Assembly (NCBI GenBank): GCA_022510685.1
Contig: JAFLTA010000012.1
Coordinates: 1-63,848, forward strand
Source of the DNA: Lachnospiraceae bacterium
Lineage (GTDB): Bacteria; Bacillota; Clostridia; Lachnospirales; Lachnospiraceae
DNA length: 63,848 bases
Direction of reading: 5' to 3'
Shown: piece by piece, positions 39,152 through 47,276 of the stretch
Layout: each line of letters begins with the position of its first letter
How positions within the stretch are numbered: the stretch's first letter is position 1
Notes under the pieces: generated by a model
What the model was told of the DNA's origin: nothing
Seen by the model: only the letters and a program-made list of their open reading frames with translations
Databases searched by the model: none
Translations under genes and position numbers: made by a program

Positions 39152-39430
39152 ATGAGAGTAGATGCACTGAATCAGGTTAGCCAGATTTATCAGCAGGCAA
39201 AGCCTAAAAAGACAGCGAAAACAGACAACGCTTACACGAAAGATGAGTTTCAGATATCCCGAGAAGCAAAGGATTATCAGGTTGCGAAACAGGCGGTGAG
39301 TGAAGCTTCAGAGATTCGTGAGGACAAGGTAGCACAGTACAAGGAAGCACTTGCATCCGGTACCTACAATGTGTCTTCTCAGGAGATCGCAGAGAAGATG
39401 GTGAGCAAATTATTTGATTCTCTTATTTAA
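39152..39430 (+). CDS. flgM: Anti-sigma-28 factor FlgM
   Basis: This is a 92-aa protein with the FlgM C-terminal sigma-binding pattern (REDKVAQYKEALASGTYNVSSQEIAEKMVSKL). FlgM holds sigma-28 inactive until the hook-basal body is finished and FlgM is exported. The N-terminal half is low in hydrophobics, as expected for the disordered part. The start at 39152 is the first ATG after the sigma-28 promoter, with AGGTGG upstream. It begins the flagellar late-gene block, so FlgM is probably under sigma-28 control itself. Confidence 0.92.
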   Translation: MRVDALNQVSQIYQQAKPKKTAKTDNAYTKDEFQISREAKDYQVAKQAVSEASEIREDKVAQYKEALASGTYNVSSQEIAEKMVSKLFDSLI

Positions 39431-39479
39431 TATAGGGAGCCTGACTGGTTTGAATGAACCAGGGAAATGAGGGAGCAGT

Positions 39480-40001
39480 TTGGCAAGTTTAGTGGATGAC
39501 CTGGCTGCAGTTTTGCAACAGGAAATGGATATCTATCAGAAACTGATTCCGGTTTCTGAGCAGAAGACAGAAATTTTAATTCGTGGAGATTTGAAGCAAC
39601 TACAGGAAGTGACAGAGCAAGAGCAGAAGCTTTTGGATGATGCGACAGCATCTGCGCATCACAGGGAGCAAGTCATTGCCAATATGGGCATGGTACTGAA
39701 TCGTGACCCAAAGGAGCTTGATTTATCCGGACTGATTACTTTGCTGGCTAAGCAACCTGAAGAGAAGAAACGGTTGGCAAATCTTCATGATGAACTTCGC
39801 AAGACGATGCATCGGCTTGTGGATGTCAATGAGAAAAATAAAAACTTAATAGAAAATTCCCTTGAAATGATTGAATTCAATATGAATTTCATTCAAAGCA
39901 CACGGATGTCACCGGGAAATAATAATTACAATAAGAACGCATCTGCTGCGGGCAGTATGGATTCCGGATATAGTGCCGGTTCCTTTGACGCAAAGCAGTG
40001 A
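39480..40001 (+). CDS. flgN: Flagellar hook-filament junction chaperone FlgN
   Basis: This is a 173-aa, almost entirely helical protein of the FlgN family, which escorts FlgK and FlgL to the export gate. The start is TTG at 39480, with GAGGGAG 6 nt upstream; no in-frame ATG is as well placed. Two long coiled-coil helices cover residues 1-145, followed by a Gly/Ser/Asn-rich tail. It lies between flgM and the flgK genes, the usual position. A 10-bp stem-loop follows the stop codon. Confidence 0.85.
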   Translation: MASLVDDLAAVLQQEMDIYQKLIPVSEQKTEILIRGDLKQLQEVTEQEQKLLDDATASAHHREQVIANMGMVLNRDPKELDLSGLITLLAKQPEEKKRLANLHDELRKTMHRLVDVNEKNKNLIENSLEMIEFNMNFIQSTRMSPGNNNYNKNASAAGSMDSGYSAGSFDAKQ

Positions 40002-40041
40002 TTCGTCGGACGGATGAGGATGATCCCGTCTGTCCGACGAA
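40002..40041. other. Stem-loop between flgN and flgK
   Basis: TTCGTCGGAC (40002-40011) pairs perfectly with GTCCGACGAA (40032-40041), with an inner GGAT/ATCC stem. No T-run follows, so it is more likely an mRNA processing or stability element than a terminator. Confidence 0.5.
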
Positions 40042-40127
40042 ATATCGTTTTCCGGAAGGCAGACGTGTTTTTTGCTATAAATGTATTTTGATATCAATTA
40101 GAGTTGAAACAGAAAGAGAGATTACTT

Positions 40128-42062
40128 ATGAGTTTATTAACAAGTTTTAATGCTGGAGTTTCCGGATTGCAGGCCTCTCAGGCAGGCATCAATACTTCGG
40201 CGCATAATCTGGCAAACACTAAGACGACAGGTTATAGCAGACAGGAAAATATTCTGCGAGATACGTATTACAATAACATAAGAGTAACCAGCAGGGGTAT
40301 ACAGCAGATTGGTTATGGAACGACTGTGGCAACTGTTCGCCAGATACGCGATATCTTTTTAGATAAGGAATATCGTTATGAAGTCAGTCGCCAATCATTT
40401 TATGATAGGCAGGTTATAACGGCAGAAGAAATTGAAGATATTCTGGGGGAGATGGAAGGTGTAGAATTTCAATATTCTATGGATGATATCTGGGAATCTT
40501 TGCAGATGCTTTCCATGGATCCACAGAGTATTACAAATCGGGAATTATTTATCTCTAATGCAGAATCCTTTCTCAAAAGTGCCATAGATGTCTATCAGAC
40601 ACTTTTAAATTATCAGATTAATCTGAATACCGAGATTCAGAGTCAGGTGGATAAAATCAATTCCATAGGTGAACAAATCTACGATTTGAATTATAGAATT
40701 CGTATGGCAGAGGCTTCCGGGTTGGAGAATGCAAACGATTATCGTGATGCACGGAATCAGCTCATGGATGAGTTGGCGGAGCTTACATATTACACCTATA
40801 ATGAGGATCAGAGAGGAAATGTACTCATATTTATCGGCAATGCGCCGCTGGTTACGGATGTGAGCAGTTATCATATGGGTGTAGAGCGCATCAAGTTTGA
40901 GGAATATAATCCTACTACAGGGCAGTATGAAGTGACCCGCGTTTCGGAAATGTATGAGGTTGTCTGGAAAGATAACGGATACCGTGACGTATATGACATG
41001 GAGGAAGCATATTCCACTGCCCGCAAGACTGATACAGGTTCCCTGCTGGGAATTCTTACGGCACGCGGTAATGCTTATGCAAACTATACCGATATTCCTG
41101 TAAAACCGGAAAAAGAGGATTATACAAATGCTGCAGGTGTCTTCGACGAGACCGCATATGACTTGGCAATGAACAAGTATGAAGATGACTTAAAAGTCTT
41201 CAATAACACTACCGGCGTTTCCATACTGACTCGTATCGAGGCACAGTTTGACCGGTTGATTCATGGAATTGTCACAATGATTAACGATGCATTTTGTCCG
41301 AACATTGAGCAGACTTTGAATGGAGTTTCCGGTGTGGATGCCAAAGGTAATACGGTAACCCTAAACGGCAAATACAAAATTCTGGATGTAGTCAATTGTC
41401 CAATTGGTACGGATGACCCGGCAACCCTTGGTACAGAAGTCTTTTCCAGAAAATCTGTTGACCGCTATCAGGTGATTACTTGGCAATCAGCAACGCGGGC
41501 TCAGGTTTATGGCACAGATGAAAACGGGAATCAGATACCGTTAGCACAGGAAATTGAAAATCCGGATGGTACATTTACATATAAATTATATGTTTATAAC
41601 GAGGAAGACCCGGATGATCTCAATACATGCTACAGTCTCATGTGCCTGGAAATAAATCCTAAGTTGGCAGAGGATTATGCCTTGCTTCCGGTCAAGTTAA
41701 ATCCGCTGTTGGGTGAGCAGGACGGTTATGCTATGCAGGTGATTGAGAAACTGCTTTCTCAGTGGACTATGGAAGACTTTGCGATATTAGACCCCAACAA
41801 TGAGACTTCCTATTCGATTAATAATTACTATCGTTTCATGGTGACAGAGCTGGGAGCGCAGGGTGACACATGGAAGAGCATACTTGCCAATCAGGAAAAA
41901 CTTGTGGAGGGCGTAGAGGATAAGAGACAGCAGGTTATGGGCGTTTCCAGTGAAGAGGAACTGGTAAGCCTGTTGAAATTCCAGCATGCTTACAATGCGG
42001 CATCACGCTATATCACAGTGATTGATTCCATGTTGGAACACTTGATTATGCGCCTTGGCTAG
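40128..42062 (+). CDS. flgK: Flagellar hook-associated protein FlgK (HAP1), copy 1
   Basis: This is a 644-aa HAP1, which joins the hook to the filament. The N-terminal D0/D1 motif is FNAGVSGLQASQAGINTSAHNLANTKTTGYSRQ. The C-terminal helix region (EEELVSLLKFQHAYNAASRYITVIDSMLEHL) is the canonical end. The middle (about residues 260-540) is variable, with several Tyr/Asp-rich repeats. The start at 40128 is set by homology; only AGAGAG precedes it. A second flgK follows 84 bp downstream, and the two differ strongly. Confidence 0.93.
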   Translation: MSLLTSFNAGVSGLQASQAGINTSAHNLANTKTTGYSRQENILRDTYYNNIRVTSRGIQQIGYGTTVATVRQIRDIFLDKEYRYEVSRQSFYDRQVITAEEIEDILGEMEGVEFQYSMDDIWESLQMLSMDPQSITNRELFISNAESFLKSAIDVYQTLLNYQINLNTEIQSQVDKINSIGEQIYDLNYRIRMAEASGLENANDYRDARNQLMDELAELTYYTYNEDQRGNVLIFIGNAPLVTDVSSYHMGVERIKFEEYNPTTGQYEVTRVSEMYEVVWKDNGYRDVYDMEEAYSTARKTDTGSLLGILTARGNAYANYTDIPVKPEKEDYTNAAGVFDETAYDLAMNKYEDDLKVFNNTTGVSILTRIEAQFDRLIHGIVTMINDAFCPNIEQTLNGVSGVDAKGNTVTLNGKYKILDVVNCPIGTDDPATLGTEVFSRKSVDRYQVITWQSATRAQVYGTDENGNQIPLAQEIENPDGTFTYKLYVYNEEDPDDLNTCYSLMCLEINPKLAEDYALLPVKLNPLLGEQDGYAMQVIEKLLSQWTMEDFAILDPNNETSYSINNYYRFMVTELGAQGDTWKSILANQEKLVEGVEDKRQQVMGVSSEEELVSLLKFQHAYNAASRYITVIDSMLEHLIMRLG

Positions 42063-42146
42063 TCGATATAGTAAGTGACATAGGTTTTGAGTGATTATAT
42101 TATGAGCAACATAGAAACAAGAATTTTAAGATAAGGAGGCTGTCAT

Positions 42147-44204
42147 ATGCCATCAACCTTTTTTGGATTAAACATTGCAACATCCGGTATGCTTACATAC
42201 AATGCCGGGCTGATTACTACAGGACATAATATTTCCAACAGACTGACACCGGGATACAGCCGTCAGTTGGTTTACCAGTCAGCGAAAGAGGCGATTTCTC
42301 TTCGGACTTCATACGGAATGTTGGGTTCGGGTGTAAATGCTTACAAAATTGAAAGCACCCGTAATGAATACTACGATGCGAAATACAGACTGAGTGCTGC
42401 AGCTGTTGGAAAATATGCGACAGAGTCCTTTTATCTCAGCAGTATAGAGGATTATATTTATCCGATTGATGAGAATACGGGAAGTATTACCAATTCCCTG
42501 GATAGTTTCTTTACATCCTTGAAGTACTTGGGGACATCTGCTATGGATACGACTATTCGCAAGGAAGTTACCGGTTTTGCAGACAGTCTTGCTTATTATG
42601 TGCGTGATGTAGGAACAAAACTGCAGTTGCTGCAGACGGATGTTAATGGTGAGATTAAAACAACTGTAGAACAGATTAATGCATATGCAGAGCAGATTGC
42701 TTCTCTGACAAAACAGATTAACGCAATAGAGGTGTATGGAGACCGTGCCAATGATTTGCGCGACCAGAGAGCTGTGATTCTGGATCAGCTGGCAGAATTG
42801 GCAGATATCTCCGTGGTAGAGAAAGAACCGGCAGACAATAATGGAGCTGCTCAATTTATTGTCAATCTGGGTGGTGGTGTCCTGGTGGATACCATGAGCT
42901 ACAATACGATTAAAATTGAGGGTAAAAGCACCAGAATCTATCAGAATGATGCAATTAACCTGTACGATTTGAAGTGGAGTAACGGACAGGACTTCAATTC
43001 TCATAGCACGATTCTGGGAGGAAGGCTGCAGGCTCTGTTTGAAATTCGTGATGGAAATAATGGAGAGAACTTCAAGGCTACACTGACGGGAGTGACTAAG
43101 TCTACCCTGACTCTTACCAGTGACCAGTTCAGTAGTGCGAATGCTTCTAATCTTTCGAAATTAGATTTACCTGCTGAGAATGGTGTGCTGACAATAGGAC
43201 GTGTGGATTATGAATATAAATCCTTCTCAGTAACTGTTGCGGCAGATGGAACTTACACCTATACCTTTGAATTGATGGATGATTTATCGGATGGTGATGT
43301 CACACGCCTGCAAAATATCATGGCTAATCCGGATATAGAAAAGAGACAGGCGACGGCAGGAGATTCCATAGCATTTCGTGGTATTCCGTATTATATGGCA
43401 CAGTTGAATGAGTTTATCCGTGTATTCTCTGCAAACTTCAATCAATTGCAGAATCAGGGATATGATTTATATGGAAATTTGGGAAAGGATCTGTTTGTTT
43501 GCTCTGATATTACAAGCGGTGAGCAGTACCAGATGACAGAATTTCTATATAACAGTGCTGATGAATTTTATTACCGGAACGGCTGCAAGGTATTTAATGC
43601 TGCTACGTATCAGTCCTATAGAGACGCAGGCTATACATTTACTCAAACTACAGTAAACGGAGAGCCGAATTATTACACTATGAAGGATGCAAGCGGTAAC
43701 GTTGTGGAGACAGTATATATGCCTCAAAGCGACAATAATATATTCTCCTTTAATTCTGTGGCACAAGAACCGGCATGTTACTATAGTATGACTATTTTGA
43801 ATTACTGGGCAAACAATGACCTTGTAGCCGATGGAAAATTACTTGCATGCTCTATGTATAATACAGAGGGTATGCCGGGTTGGGAGGAAGCAGAGAACCT
43901 GACCAGAATGTTGGCGCTACAGACCGACAATTCTATGTTTAAGCAGGGAGATCCGGGTTCTTTCTTGAATGTGTTACAGACTGCAGTGTTGGGCGTGGAT
44001 ACCGAGAGAGTAGAGAAATCGGCAATCAATGCGACAAACATCCTGTATTCTGTTGATAACAGGAGAGTATCCCTTTCCGGTGTGGACGAGGATGAAGAAG
44101 GTCAGAACCTGATTATCTATCAGAGTCTGTTAGAGTATCAATACCGGGTATTATCGGTAATGAATGAAGTGTTAGATAAGCTGATAAATGGTACAGCAGT
44201 GTGA
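42147..44204 (+). CDS. flgK: Flagellar hook-associated protein FlgK paralogue, copy 2
   Basis: This is a 685-aa second HAP1-type protein. The N-terminus FGLNIATSGMLTYNAGLITTGHNISNRLTPGYSRQ has the FlgK pattern with the conserved NISN/GYSRQ core. The end (EGQNLIIYQSLLEYQYRVLSVMNEVLDKLI) has the matching helix. The middle holds a FlgK-like domain and a beta-rich insert (about residues 300-400: LTLTSDQFSSANASNL). Identity to copy 1 is limited outside the ends. AAGGAGG precedes the ATG. It may form a second junction ring; the role is inferred. Confidence 0.88.
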   Translation: MPSTFFGLNIATSGMLTYNAGLITTGHNISNRLTPGYSRQLVYQSAKEAISLRTSYGMLGSGVNAYKIESTRNEYYDAKYRLSAAAVGKYATESFYLSSIEDYIYPIDENTGSITNSLDSFFTSLKYLGTSAMDTTIRKEVTGFADSLAYYVRDVGTKLQLLQTDVNGEIKTTVEQINAYAEQIASLTKQINAIEVYGDRANDLRDQRAVILDQLAELADISVVEKEPADNNGAAQFIVNLGGGVLVDTMSYNTIKIEGKSTRIYQNDAINLYDLKWSNGQDFNSHSTILGGRLQALFEIRDGNNGENFKATLTGVTKSTLTLTSDQFSSANASNLSKLDLPAENGVLTIGRVDYEYKSFSVTVAADGTYTYTFELMDDLSDGDVTRLQNIMANPDIEKRQATAGDSIAFRGIPYYMAQLNEFIRVFSANFNQLQNQGYDLYGNLGKDLFVCSDITSGEQYQMTEFLYNSADEFYYRNGCKVFNAATYQSYRDAGYTFTQTTVNGEPNYYTMKDASGNVVETVYMPQSDNNIFSFNSVAQEPACYYSMTILNYWANNDLVADGKLLACSMYNTEGMPGWEEAENLTRMLALQTDNSMFKQGDPGSFLNVLQTAVLGVDTERVEKSAINATNILYSVDNRRVSLSGVDEDEEGQNLIIYQSLLEYQYRVLSVMNEVLDKLINGTAV

Positions 44205-44243
44205 GTGTAATTATCAACATCCCTTGATTTAGGAGGTACAACT

Positions 44244-45779
44244 ATGAGAGTTACTAATTCAATGATATCCAATCGTGCGCAGGTGCATATCGCCAATGCG
44301 AAGAATAAGTTGCTGACTGCGGAGGAGCAATACACAACAGGCAAAAAGATTCAGCGCCCGTCCGATGATCCCACGGTTGCATCCCGTTCTCTGAAATTCC
44401 GAACAACATATTCCATATTGACACAGTATGTGGAAAAAAATGTGAAGGATGCCATGGAGTGGATGGACAAGACGGAGAGTGCGATGAAAGCTGCCGCCGG
44501 TTTGCTTACCGATATGAAAGAATCGTTCAGTTATGGTACCAACAGTTATCCGGAGAGCGAGGAGCGCTCCGCTCTTTTAGCAAAGTTACGCCAGTTTTCT
44601 AATGCGATTTTTGAGGATAATGCAGATTCGGATTTTATTGGACGTCGTCTGTTTACAGGGTATCGCACAGACACCTCTCTGCTGTTTCCTACAGCATCTG
44701 ATACGTTAGAATATCAGATTAAGGAGAAGTTTAGCTCCTCCAATATTGACACTATCCGCAATGTGGAATCCAACATAGGATATGTAGAGGGAAATACAGC
44801 CCAGGAATATGCAGAGGAACAGGAGGCTAAGGTAAATACCTGCTATCGTATGCAGTTATCCTATGATAATTGTTCTAACTCTGCTATTAAAAATGGTGAC
44901 GGCACGGTATTTAACTTGAAGGTTATCACTGAAAACGGAACGCTTACCTATTCTCCGGATGATGATACGGTAGGAGTAGTGTCTATGAATGACCCATACG
45001 CTTACGATATAGACAAATACAATGAGGAAAATGGCACAGATTATAAAGTATTGTATGTGTATGATGCAGGGGAAGTGATACTTAGCGATGAGGTATATAG
45101 TGACATCCAACAGTATAATGCTGACATTACTATAGAATACACTAAGAAATCCTTTGAAAAGGGTGATATACGTCCGGAGATGTATTTTGAGTGTACTCGT
45201 TACGATAATATCTCAAAAAAGAAAATAGAGTTTGCTGACCCGTCCGGACAGAAAATTAACTACGAGATTAACTTCAGTCAGACAATTACTACAAATACGC
45301 AGGCAAAGGATGCCTTTAGTACACAGATTTACCGTTCTTTGGACTATATTGCCCGTGCAATTGATGCAGTGACAGATGTGGAAAACAGAATGGCGGATGT
45401 AGAGAAGAAAATTTCCAATACCACGGATGAGGATGAAATTGCCGCTCTGAATATATTATTAGATTCTCTGAAGAAAGAGCAGGAGCTTCGTGTGAGTGTC
45501 ATGAATGAAGCTTTCGGTAAGGGATTGACTATGGTAGAGAATACACAGGAGACTCTGAATGTTGCGGTAGCGGATTTGGGTGCAAAGTACAACCGTTTGC
45601 AGATGACATATGACCGTCTTCTGGATGAGCGGACGAGTACAGAGGAGAAGCTTTCTGACAATGAGGAGATGGATATCTCAGATTTGATTATCTATTTAAC
45701 CCAGGCAGATAATCTGTATAATGCGGCACTTTCTGCAACGGCACGAATATTGGGTAACTCACTGTTAAATTATATTTAA
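44244..45779 (+). CDS. flgL: Flagellar hook-associated protein FlgL (HAP3)
   Basis: This is a 511-aa flagellin-like junction protein that sits between FlgK and the filament. The N-terminus MRVTNSMISNRAQVHIANAKNKLLTAEEQYTTGKKIQRPSDDP is the FlgL hallmark. The C-terminus (LIIYLTQADNLYNAALSATARILGNSLLNYI) gives the D0 helix. At 511 aa it is longer than the roughly 300 aa of Bacillus FlgL because of a variable insert around residues 150-350. TAGGAGG precedes the ATG. A stem-loop separates it from fliW. Confidence 0.92.
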   Translation: MRVTNSMISNRAQVHIANAKNKLLTAEEQYTTGKKIQRPSDDPTVASRSLKFRTTYSILTQYVEKNVKDAMEWMDKTESAMKAAAGLLTDMKESFSYGTNSYPESEERSALLAKLRQFSNAIFEDNADSDFIGRRLFTGYRTDTSLLFPTASDTLEYQIKEKFSSSNIDTIRNVESNIGYVEGNTAQEYAEEQEAKVNTCYRMQLSYDNCSNSAIKNGDGTVFNLKVITENGTLTYSPDDDTVGVVSMNDPYAYDIDKYNEENGTDYKVLYVYDAGEVILSDEVYSDIQQYNADITIEYTKKSFEKGDIRPEMYFECTRYDNISKKKIEFADPSGQKINYEINFSQTITTNTQAKDAFSTQIYRSLDYIARAIDAVTDVENRMADVEKKISNTTDEDEIAALNILLDSLKKEQELRVSVMNEAFGKGLTMVENTQETLNVAVADLGAKYNRLQMTYDRLLDERTSTEEKLSDNEEMDISDLIIYLTQADNLYNAALSATARILGNSLLNYI

Positions 45780-45851
45780 TGTAAGAGAGTGTGCTATATG
45801 AAACCGTTTCGGCAATTTTGTGCCGGATGAAAATGACGTTATCTGATGATG

Positions 45852-45882
45852 GCATGGTCGAAGGCATCGACCATGCTGTTTT
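45852..45882 (+). terminator. Stem-loop (weak terminator) between flgL and fliW
   Basis: GCATGGTCGA (45852-45861) pairs perfectly with TCGACCATGC (45867-45876), followed by TGTTTTA. The T-run is interrupted, so it probably reduces rather than stops transcription into fliW-csrA. Confidence 0.55.
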
Positions 45883-45913
45883 ACTCTAATAGGAAAGAGG
45901 AGGTATGACAACA

Positions 45914-46351
45914 ATGAAAGTTAAGACAAGGTATTTTGGAGAGATAGAAATCGGTGATGAAAAAATTATCCATTTCGATGAAGGTTTATTCGGATTTGAG
46001 GAATACAAAGATTTTACAATACTCTATGATGTAGAGGGAGATGAGGACCCGTTTTTTTCCTGGCTGCAGTGTACTACGGAGCAGGGGCTCGCGTTTCCGG
46101 TGGTCAATCCGCAGAAAGTAGACCCGGGATATAATCCTCTGGTAGAAGATGCGTTGTTGGAAAGCATTGGTGAAATTAAAGAAGATGATTTGGTTGTGTT
46201 GCTGATGGCAACTGTTCCATCCGATGTGAAAAAAACCTCGGTCAATAAAAAAGCACCACTCATCATCAATGCCGGAACCCACAAAGGTATTCAGATTGTG
46301 GCAGAAAATCAGGACTATGAAGTCAAATTCTATTTGATTCAAGAGGACTGA
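45914..46351 (+). CDS. fliW: Flagellar assembly factor FliW
   Basis: This is a 145-aa protein. FliW binds CsrA and flagellin alternatively: when flagellin accumulates, FliW leaves flagellin-bound form and CsrA represses flagellin translation less or more accordingly. It has the family motifs IIHFDEGLFGFEEYKDF and QGLAFPVVNP and the C-terminal APLIINAGTHKGIQIV. Either ATG 45905 or 45914 is possible; AGAGGAGG abuts the first, so I prefer 45914 (MKVKTRYFGE), which also aligns better with known FliW starts. csrA follows 104 bp later. Confidence 0.92.
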   Translation: MKVKTRYFGEIEIGDEKIIHFDEGLFGFEEYKDFTILYDVEGDEDPFFSWLQCTTEQGLAFPVVNPQKVDPGYNPLVEDALLESIGEIKEDDLVVLLMATVPSDVKKTSVNKKAPLIINAGTHKGIQIVAENQDYEVKFYLIQED

Positions 46352-46455
46352 GATCTTGATATGCATAGTAACACTCCGGATGAAAGACAGAGTGAACGGA
46401 TGTATAAGTGAAAGTGACACATTGTGGAAGGTTGAGATAGAGAGGAGAATGGGTT

Positions 46456-46686
46456 ATGCTTGCATTAGCGCGTAAAGTTAACGAATCGATTATGATCGGA
46501 AACGACATAGAGATTACTATATTGGAAATTAAAGGTGATCAGATTAAGATAGGAGTCAACGCACCGAAGTCGGTGCCTATTTACCGCAAGGAGCTGTATG
46601 TACAGATTCAGGAAGAAAACAAACAAGCAGGAGAACAGGTGGATGTAGAGGCATTAAAAGGATTATTTTCAAACAAGAGTAAATAA
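46456..46686 (+). CDS. csrA: Carbon storage regulator / translational repressor CsrA
   Basis: This is a 76-aa CsrA with the RNA-binding start [15 protein letters not shown] and the core [28 protein letters not shown]. CsrA dimers bind GGA-containing hairpins near ribosome sites and block translation. In Bacillus its only clear target is the flagellin mRNA, with FliW as antagonist. GGAGAA lies before the ATG. Its stop region overlaps the sigma-28 promoter of flaG. A matching GGA hairpin is present before the flagellin gene at 50741-50760. Confidence 0.96.
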   Translation: MLALARKVNESIMIGNDIEITILEIKGDQIKIGVNAPKSVPIYRKELYVQIQEENKQAGEQVDVEALKGLFSNKSK

Positions 46687-46706
46687 ATCTGGAAAATTGC
46701 CGATAT
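46680..46706 (+). promoter_or_regulatory. Sigma-28 promoter of flaG-fliD-fliS
   Basis: TAAA (46680-46683), 15 bp, GCCGATAT (46699-46706). It overlaps the csrA stop codon and gives the distal genes an extra start point. Confidence 0.8.
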
Positions 46707-46794
46707 AGACTATAGAGGAAAATAGGTACAGGACGTACTGATTACATGAACAATGCTTTTGGAGACAGGAGCAGCAACACATGGAGGTGGAAAG

Positions 46795-47217
46795 ATGGAA
46801 TTTGATGCAATCAATAGTGTAAAGAGGGCACCGGAGCCCGCTAAGCAGGATGCTGATTATTTAGATATCGGCTGGAATGCAAACCGGATTCAGGCGACGG
46901 AAACGAAACCTGTTGTAGATTCTTCCAAGGCAAATGCGAAAAAACAGGAAGAAGAAGATAATGAAAATGAAAATACACCTTATGAAGCAAAAGAACCCAG
47001 CAAAATGAGCATCGAGTCTGCAGTTTCCGGTGTGAATAACCGATTGACGGCTACACGGTGTGAGTATTCTTATGATGAGATTACGAAACGTGTATCTATT
47101 AAGGTGTATGACAAAGCAAATGATGAATTGATCCGTGAAGTTCCACCAGAGAAGTCATTGGAGATGCTCCAGAAAATGTGGGAACTTGTGGGGTTGATAG
47201 TAGATGAAAAGCTTTAA
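46795..47217 (+). CDS. flaG: FlaG-family flagellar protein
   Basis: This is a 140-aa protein. The last 55 residues (YSYDEITKRVSIKVYDKANDELIREVPPEKSLEMLQKMWELVGLIVDEKL) are the FlaG domain. The first 80 are polar and probably disordered. FlaG influences filament length in several bacteria; its exact action is unknown. GGAGG lies 7 nt before the ATG. It precedes fliD by 59 bp, the normal flaG-fliD-fliS order. Confidence 0.9.
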   Translation: MEFDAINSVKRAPEPAKQDADYLDIGWNANRIQATETKPVVDSSKANAKKQEEEDNENENTPYEAKEPSKMSIESAVSGVNNRLTATRCEYSYDEITKRVSIKVYDKANDELIREVPPEKSLEMLQKMWELVGLIVDEKL

Positions 47218-47276
47218 TCACAGTGTTTTTCTGAGAAGTAGCAATCTGTGGTAACACGGAGATAGGAGGATATGTT

